Shown here: piece after piece, positions 58,622-64,000 of the stretch
How the letters are laid out: the number at the start of each line of letters is the position of its first letter
How positions within the stretch are numbered: position 1 is the first letter of the stretch
Assembly: GCF_023284045.1 (NCBI RefSeq)
Contig: NZ_JAKIKQ010000006.1
Location: 62,001 to 126,000, forward strand
Direction: 5' to 3'
Source of the DNA: Shewanella kaireitica
GTDB lineage: Bacteria; Pseudomonadota; Gammaproteobacteria; Enterobacterales; Shewanellaceae
Length of the DNA: 64,000 bases
Program-made: the position numbers and the translations under genes
The notes under the pieces: model-generated
Databases searched by the model: none
What the model was told of the DNA's origin: nothing
The model's input: the letters and a program-made list of their open reading frames with translations, nothing else

Positions 58622-60002
58622 TATATTCCCCTTGCTGAAGGCTTCTTCCAATAAATTCATCTAGCTGACCGCTAATCGCCATCAGTCTTGCATAAGCTTG
58701 TACGTAGCGATATTGCGCGCCAAGTTGTTGGGTTTCTACCGCGGTGAGCTTAAGCTCTGCATCCACTTTTTCAATAGAAGTGGATAACCCCTGCCTGAAG
58801 GCGATATCACGCAAACGTTTATTTTCTTCCGCCAAACTCAGCGAGGTATTTAGCGAAACAACTTCCTCTTGCGCTTGCAGCAATTGACGGTAGCTTTGTT
58901 CCAGCAATAGGTTTAGATCTTGTTGGGTTTGCGCTTTAGTGTATCTAGCCTGCAATAGTGCACTCTTAGCCGCTTCCACTTTGCCGCTGCGGCCATCTCG
59001 GCTAATAAGAGGGATATTTACCCCAACACCAACCATCCAATCAGGCTCTACCTTGGAGAACAAGCTGTCGTCTTCATAAAGTGTGTAATTACCGTAAAGG
59101 AACACAGTAGGATAATAGCTGCCCTTCTCGACACTAATAAGTCCCTGAGCTTGATCCTCTTTTGCAGCTAACAGCTTCAAAGCAGGGTGTTGATTCATGG
59201 TCAGTTGAGACAGTTGAGGCAGAGACGGCGCACTCTTTATCATAAACATCGGCGAAGTCGCATCCACTTGACGCTCATGCAACATCCGAGACAGTGCGAT
59301 CATTGCCATTTCAGCTTGACGCTTGGCGCTGCCGTAACTCACTCTGGCATTTTCTAGTGCAACCTGCGCATTGAGCCGCTCTACCTTGGCAATCTGTCCT
59401 TGCTGCTCAAGTTTTTGAGCGTGAGATGCATGTAATGTGAGAGAATCAACCAGCTGCTTTTGAGTCTTGGCGAGTGTTTCAGTTACCGCTACAGCGTAAT
59501 AGCGATCGACTAGGCTGACGAATAGGTCGCGAGTAGTAAGCTTTAGCTGTTCCTCTTTCTCGGCAACGTGGGCTTCATGAATCGCTTGTGCAGCGGTGAT
59601 TTTTCCGCCGGTATAGATTGGCCACATCGCCTGTAAGCTCGAACGGAAAATATCTTGTTCAGTAAAAGGAGTGATAAACAAGGAACCAGGGATCCCAGCA
59701 AGTGCTCCACCTAAAGCCGGCGGTAAGGTAGCAGGATCGAGTGAAGCGAGAGGATTAAGGTCGCGCAAATCCAATTCAATCGGTTTTTCTAAACGAGTAT
59801 AACTGCCCTTAATACTGACTGAGGGCAGGTTCATATCTTCACCAGCAACACGCTCAGCCTCTGCGCGGTTGACCTCTTGCGTACCAGCTTGCAACTTATC
59901 ACTCACTTGGAGCAACTGCTGCCAAGCTTGATCAAAGGCTATAGGCTTAGCTTGTATCGACAGCGGAAAAACTAACAAAATAGCACAAAGCGAACGTTTC
60001 AT
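58611..60002 (-). CDS. TolC-family outer-membrane efflux protein
   Basis: A 463-residue protein from the ATG at 60002 (AGAGG 5 nt upstream). Signal peptide ending SIQAKP, then two repeats of the TolC fold with long helical coils (about 130-240 and 350-450). First gene of the operon followed by the adaptor and two ABC-2 permeases. Confidence 0.9.
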   Translation of the reverse strand: MKRSLCAILLVFPLSIQAKPIAFDQAWQQLLQVSDKLQAGTQEVNRAEAERVAGEDMNLPSVSIKGSYTRLEKPIELDLRDLNPLASLDPATLPPALGGALAGIPGSLFITPFTEQDIFRSSLQAMWPIYTGGKITAAQAIHEAHVAEKEEQLKLTTRDLFVSLVDRYYAVAVTETLAKTQKQLVDSLTLHASHAQKLEQQGQIAKVERLNAQVALENARVSYGSAKRQAEMAMIALSRMLHERQVDATSPMFMIKSAPSLPQLSQLTMNQHPALKLLAAKEDQAQGLISVEKGSYYPTVFLYGNYTLYEDDSLFSKVEPDWMVGVGVNIPLISRDGRSGKVEAAKSALLQARYTKAQTQQDLNLLLEQSYRQLLQAQEEVVSLNTSLSLAEENKRLRDIAFRQGLSTSIEKVDAELKLTAVETQQLGAQYRYVQAYARLMAISGQLDEFIGRSLQQGEYNAH

Positions 60003-60055
60003 TGGCACCTCTAGAGCTTATACTCTATTTAATGTGCGGATGGTATCATTGCTAA

Positions 60056-60088
60056 CAGTCATTGCGCTAGGATCTAGTGCAATGACTG
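60056..60088. terminator. Perfect hairpin between tldD and the TolC-like gene
   Basis: CAGTCATTGC (60056-60065) pairs perfectly with GCAATGACTG (60079-60088), with a further CTAG/CTAG inner stem. No T-run follows on either strand, so it may be a weak or factor-dependent terminator of tldD or a separate structure. Confidence 0.5.
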
Positions 60089-60137
60089 ACTACTAAATCC
60101 TAGTTTACTTTGAATATTTTGCTTCTACAGAAGTTTA

Positions 60138-61586
60138 TTAAGCTGTACCACCAACGGTCAGTTTATCCAGTTTAAGAGTCGGTTGACCAACCCCTACAGG
60201 GACACTTTGGCCATCTTTACCACAAACTCCGACACCTTTATCCAGTGCTAGATCATTGCCGACCATCGAAATCTGACTCATTGACTCAGGGCCGTTACCA
60301 ATTAAGGTTGCGCCTTTAATTGGCTGGGTAATTTCACCGTTTTCAATAAGATAGGCTTCAGAAGCAGAAAAGACAAACTTTCCTGAAGTTATATCGACCT
60401 GACCACCACCAAAGTTAGGTGCGTAAACCCCCTTTTTAACAGACTTAATGATCTCTTCCGGATCGGAATCCCCTGCTTCCATGTAGGTGTTAGTCATACG
60501 TGGCATCGGTAGGTGTGCATAAGATTCGCGGCGACCATTACCAGTCGAACGTTCACCCATCAGGCCTGCATTAAGCTTATCTTGCATGTAGCCCTTTAAG
60601 ATCCCATCTTCAATTAGTACCGTCTTCTGTGTTGGTGTGCCTTCGTCATCAATACTCAATGAGCCACGACGATCGGCAATAGTGCCATCATCAACTACAG
60701 TAACCAATTTAGAGGCCACTTGCTGGCCAACTTTGCCGCTAAAGGCGCTGCTGCCTTTACGGTTAAAGTCACCTTCTAAGCCATGACCTACTGCTTCATG
60801 CAATAAAACCCCGGGCCAACCTGCGCCTAATACCACTGGCATTTCACCCGCAGGAGCATCTATCGCTTGAAGATTAACTTGCGCTTGGCGCACAGCTTCT
60901 CGTGCAAACGCAAAGCAATAGGGTAGACCATCGTCGCCATCAGCCAGCAATACATCGTAACTATGACGCCCGCCACCACCAGAGCCACCGCGCTCGCGCT
61001 TGTCACCCTCTTGTAGAATGACACTGCAATTAAAACGAACCAAGGGTCTGATATCGGCCGCTAAAGTTCCATCACTGGCTGCAACTAATATCTCTTCATG
61101 CACCCCAGATAAACTCACAACCACCTGAATGATCCGTTCATCAAGACTACGAATATAGGCATCAGCCTCTTTTAAAAGGGCGATTTTTTTAACCTCTTCC
61201 ATCGCTGCGATAGGGTCCGCACTAAGGTAAAGCGCTTTATCATGTTGCTGCTTCCAAGCGTTCACTTTGCCACTGCCACCAGAGAGCGCAATGCCACGCG
61301 CTGCGGTTGCTGCTGCTTCTAAAGCTGTTGGATTGATTTCATCAGCGTAGGCAAAACCGGTTTTCTCACCGGTTATAGCTCTAACACCCACGCCACGCTC
61401 AATATGAAAACTACCATCTTTAACAATGCCATCCTCTAGCACCCAAGACTCGTGGCGACTACCTTGAAAATAAAGATCAGAGAAATCAATCTTGTGCTCA
61501 TGGATACGCTTCAAATAGCTTTGTAGATCATCTATTGCTAATCCATCTTGCAGAAGACTTTGTCCAACTTGGGTTAAAAATGACAT
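60138..61586 (-). CDS. tldD: Metalloprotease TldD
   Basis: A 482-residue protein from the ATG at 61586 (GAGAG upstream), matching E. coli TldD (481). The zinc motif is [13 protein letters not shown], the HExxxH site, and [14 protein letters not shown] C-terminal glycines are present. It forms the TldD-PmbA heterodimer that cleaves unfolded peptides. Downstream of the nitrilase gene with 109 bp between. Confidence 0.95.
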   Translation of the reverse strand: MSFLTQVGQSLLQDGLAIDDLQSYLKRIHEHKIDFSDLYFQGSRHESWVLEDGIVKDGSFHIERGVGVRAITGEKTGFAYADEINPTALEAAATAARGIALSGGSGKVNAWKQQHDKALYLSADPIAAMEEVKKIALLKEADAYIRSLDERIIQVVVSLSGVHEEILVAASDGTLAADIRPLVRFNCSVILQEGDKRERGGSGGGGRHSYDVLLADGDDGLPYCFAFAREAVRQAQVNLQAIDAPAGEMPVVLGAGWPGVLLHEAVGHGLEGDFNRKGSSAFSGKVGQQVASKLVTVVDDGTIADRRGSLSIDDEGTPTQKTVLIEDGILKGYMQDKLNAGLMGERSTGNGRRESYAHLPMPRMTNTYMEAGDSDPEEIIKSVKKGVYAPNFGGGQVDITSGKFVFSASEAYLIENGEITQPIKGATLIGNGPESMSQISMVGNDLALDKGVGVCGKDGQSVPVGVGQPTLKLDKLTVGGTA

Positions 61587-61695
61587 CAATTCTCTCTCTT
61601 CGACCAAATTTAGTTCTATTTAAAAGGCGCTTAACAATAAGCAGCTCTATATGATTTAATATTACATGCTAAAGCCAATTAGTTTTAGCTTAAGC

Positions 61696-62529
61696 TTACT
61701 CGCTCAATCTCGGTGACTGAAAACGATTATGGTTGATTATTGGCATTTTAGCGCGAACATCTACCAACTCACTCATATCCAGTTCTGCACTAAGCCAGCC
61801 CGTTCCAGTCGGCTTTTCAGCAATAACATTTCCCCACGGGCCAATAATCATACTTTGCCCCCAAGTTTCACGCCCACCATCATTATGAACTCCCCATTGC
61901 GCTGCGGCTAAAACAAAACATTGAGTCTCGATGGCGCGAGCTTGCAGCAGTACTTGCCAATGCGCTTCGCCTGTCACTTTAGTAAAGGCGGCTGGCAGTG
62001 CGATAATTTCAGCCCCGGCTTCACGTAGCGCTCTAAATAGATCGGGGAAACGGATATCGTAGCAGATCGACAAGCCGAGTTTACCAAAGGGAGTGTCAAC
62101 GACCGTGATATGTTTACCAGGGCAGAACGCATCACTTTCACGATACTGCTTGGTGCCATCAGACACCTCTACATCGAATAGATGCAGCTTATCGTAAAAA
62201 CCCAATATGCTAGCATCGGTGTCGAATACATAGCAGCGGTTATAGATACGGCCGTCTTCAGCCAGAATAGGAATACTGCCAGCGACTAGCACTATGCTGT
62301 ATTTCGACGCTAACGCAGCTAAGTCATGCTTCAGCTGGCTGTGAGCTTCATCGGTGGCATATTCTAGCTGTTGGCTCTCTCGCCCGCCAAACAGCAAGCA
62401 GCACTCAGGTAGAACCACCAGCTGCTGGCTATCAATTTGACGCGTTAGCTGTTTAAGCTGCGACTCGATGAATTCTAGATTCTCGGCTACGCTGCGACTG
62501 CTTTGACATTGCAGTAGATTCACTTGCAT
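61696..62529 (-). CDS. Carbon-nitrogen hydrolase (nitrilase superfamily)
   Basis: A 277-residue enzyme with the full E-K-C triad: E in VVLPECC, K in FYDKLHLFDVEV and C in LSICYDIRFPDLF. The Nit2/YbeM-like sequence suggests deaminated-glutathione amidase or a related omega-amidase; the substrate is not proven. GGGAG lies 6 nt before the ATG. The 5' end overlaps the yhdP 3' end by 77 bp, so it is translationally coupled to yhdP. Confidence 0.92.
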   Translation of the reverse strand: MQVNLLQCQSSRSVAENLEFIESQLKQLTRQIDSQQLVVLPECCLLFGGRESQQLEYATDEAHSQLKHDLAALASKYSIVLVAGSIPILAEDGRIYNRCYVFDTDASILGFYDKLHLFDVEVSDGTKQYRESDAFCPGKHITVVDTPFGKLGLSICYDIRFPDLFRALREAGAEIIALPAAFTKVTGEAHWQVLLQARAIETQCFVLAAAQWGVHNDGGRETWGQSMIIGPWGNVIAEKPTGTGWLSAELDMSELVDVRAKMPIINHNRFQSPRLSE

Positions 62530-64000
62530 CAGACTCTCCCTGTATCAACTTCAAAGTGGGTTGCCCACTAACTGGCTCAAAGTTGGATTGCTCAGCCGCT
62601 TTGCCAGCTGGATTTGCTTGTGTTGGAACGCCTTCAGCTTGTGGGCTCGCGGCAGCTTCCACGGCAATTTGTTCGTTTGGTTCTGATGGAGGTCTTTGAC
62701 TGCCCTCCACTTCGGGACTTAACTCTGTAGGGTTCGAATTAGGCTCAATAATGCCGCCCTGCTCCTCTGTCTTGCTCGTTGGCTCTATAACCTTTTTAGG
62801 CAATACAGACTCAGGAATTTCAATCTCTTTACTCTTACGCGATAGCTCTTCAAGTTTAGGCTCAGACATGGTGCCGGTTAACCTAAAGCGGATCTCGGAG
62901 ATAACCTCAATGACTGGCTCCAATACTTTCGTTAGTGCAAAAGCGCCAAGACCTAATGTCCAACCACCGGTACTAAGTAGCACAACGGTTGGCACGCTAG
63001 AGGCAAGTTTAGGCACAAAGCGAATATCGTAATTCAGGCTTTCGCTCATTAAATTGGTATAGCCGCGTACTCGCATATTACCGGCGACCGCTTTCATTTC
63101 GGTATCGGTTGTTTTTACCACCCCGTTATCCAACTTCAAAGTCCCCGTAAACGAGTCAAAGTATAACCCTTTGCCAAATACATCGGAAAAATCGAGAGAC
63201 AATTTACGCAGTAATGAGTCGAGACTAAATAACGAGAATATCCGAGCGCCTTTATCACTGACCTCAGATAGATGTCCTTTACCAAGTTCAAAACCGATTT
63301 GACCGTTTAATGTCTCTAGCGAAAATGCATAAGGTGCTCCGCGCCAAGAGATCTCTCCAGTCACCGAAGTCGGTGCATCTTTCAAACCTGGATCGAAGCC
63401 AAGCTGCTTTGAAAGGTGATCAAATTTTGTTGCATCCAGCGTTAAATTAAATGAAGTTAAGCTTTCACCATTCACGATAGACCAACTGCCGTTACCCTGA
63501 AGCTTCACCTCATCAGTTGTCATTGACAACGTCTGAATATTGTAAGTATCAGCTTTAGGTGTAGCTTGCAATACAAGGTGACCCATGGGGCGATCGAACA
63601 TCATAAAATCATCAACATCAACGGCGAGCGGTGGCAGATTTGCTAACACCGTATCGGATTTGTAATGCGCAGTTTCATCTGGTTTAGCTTCTGGCGATAG
63701 ATAAAGTTTACTGGCTACAACTTTAAGTCCCTGCTTAACCCAGTCAGGGTAAAAATCTATTCTGCCATCAAACTGCTCTGATGTAGCATCAAAACGCCAA
63801 GAATGCTCTGTTGGTGCCGCGCTAAAATGCAGTTCATTAAGCGCTTGTCCCATCAAATCAAGCTCATTAAAGTTCGCATCAATTGACACCAATGGTGGGA
63901 AAAAGCTCTTAGAAGTAACGGTAGTGTCAGTCGGTAATTCAGATTTAGCCGTAAAACTCTGAATAATCGGTAACCATGGTGAAAATTCTGTTTTATCGAG
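62453..64000 (-). CDS. yhdP: YhdP-family AsmA-like protein, C-terminal part (cut by window edge)
   Basis: The frame is open from the window edge: 515 residues of a much longer protein (about 1,260 in E. coli). The AsmA-type C-terminal domain (GDIRFRLTG-like EIRFRLTGTMSEPKLEEL) is followed by a Pro/Glu/Ser-rich tail of about 130 residues not usual in the family. YhdP moves phospholipids between membranes. The adjacent nitrilase gene, tldD and normally rng are the conserved neighbourhood. Confidence 0.9.
   Translation of the reverse strand, partial: LDKTEFSPWLPIIQSFTAKSELPTDTTVTSKSFFPPLVSIDANFNELDLMGQALNELHFSAAPTEHSWRFDATSEQFDGRIDFYPDWVKQGLKVVASKLYLSPEAKPDETAHYKSDTVLANLPPLAVDVDDFMMFDRPMGHLVLQATPKADTYNIQTLSMTTDEVKLQGNGSWSIVNGESLTSFNLTLDATKFDHLSKQLGFDPGLKDAPTSVTGEISWRGAPYAFSLETLNGQIGFELGKGHLSEVSDKGARIFSLFSLDSLLRKLSLDFSDVFGKGLYFDSFTGTLKLDNGVVKTTDTEMKAVAGNMRVRGYTNLMSESLNYDIRFVPKLASSVPTVVLLSTGGWTLGLGAFALTKVLEPVIEVISEIRFRLTGTMSEPKLEELSRKSKEIEIPESVLPKKVIEPTSKTEEQGGIIEPNSNPTELSPEVEGSQRPPSEPNEQIAVEAAASPQAEGVPTQANPAGKAAEQSNFEPVSGQPTLKLIQGESDASESTAMSKQSQRSRESRIHRVAA

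Overview
The window looks like chromosome from a Shewanella-type marine gammaproteobacterium. This rests on recognisable gene families (RapA, RraB, PmbA/TldD/YhdP, DarP, TorF-family porin, DUF3530, DUF3016, a PA3496-type protein), abundant c-di-GMP and two-component genes, moderate-to-low GC, and one full plus one decayed copy of a ~260-bp inverted-repeat element with ends reading ACCAATCAG. The species cannot be fixed from sequence alone. No rRNA, tRNA, CRISPR array, insertion sequence with transposase, or prophage was seen.

Layout. 1-5 kb: a divergently encoded LysR regulator (cut by the window edge) and a two-gene RND efflux system. 5-9.3 kb: small envelope proteins, including a secreted protein built of DFSK repeats, and a DUF4953-type metzincin protease. 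9.4-18.2 kb: a large hybrid sensor kinase, the inverted-repeat element, a PIN-PhoH ATPase and rapA. 18.4-23.1 kb: DUF3530 protein, YqhA-family protein with an excellent CRP-like site upstream, a crotonase, and a pair encoding a receiver-CheC phosphatase and a PAS-GGDEF cyclase. 23.1-28 kb: rraB-plsC and a zinc-uptake operon (small HCxxC chaperone-like protein, His-rich outer-membrane barrel, ZnuA-like, ZnuB-like) with no ATPase gene. 28-35.5 kb: MscS channel, fhs, aldo/keto reductase, MaoC-like and TraB-like proteins. 35.6-43.4 kb: an EAL-CBS-GGDDF protein preceded by three 11-bp PhoB-type repeats, small secreted or membrane proteins, a double-receiver protein, an HU protein and a TorF-family porin.

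43.4-64 kb: an AlsT-type symporter; an arsenic operon (arsR, acr3, GAPDH, arsJ) of the type that exports arsenate as 1-arseno-3-phosphoglycerate; a lipoprotein hydrolase; pmbA and divergent darP; a large Ig-repeat lipoprotein; an export operon (TolC-like, HlyD-like, two ABC-2 permeases) that again lacks its ATPase; then tldD, a nitrilase-family gene and the 3' part of yhdP running off the window. The two TldD/PmbA protease subunits therefore lie on either side of the lipoprotein and exporter.

Most of the window is ordinary core genome. The points most worth a second look are the tandem Pho-box upstream of the EAL-GGDDF gene, the receiver-CheC plus diguanylate cyclase pair, the DFSK repeat protein, the two transport operons without ATPases, the zinc operon's His-rich porin and chaperone, and the inverted-repeat element separating phoH-like from its probable terminator.
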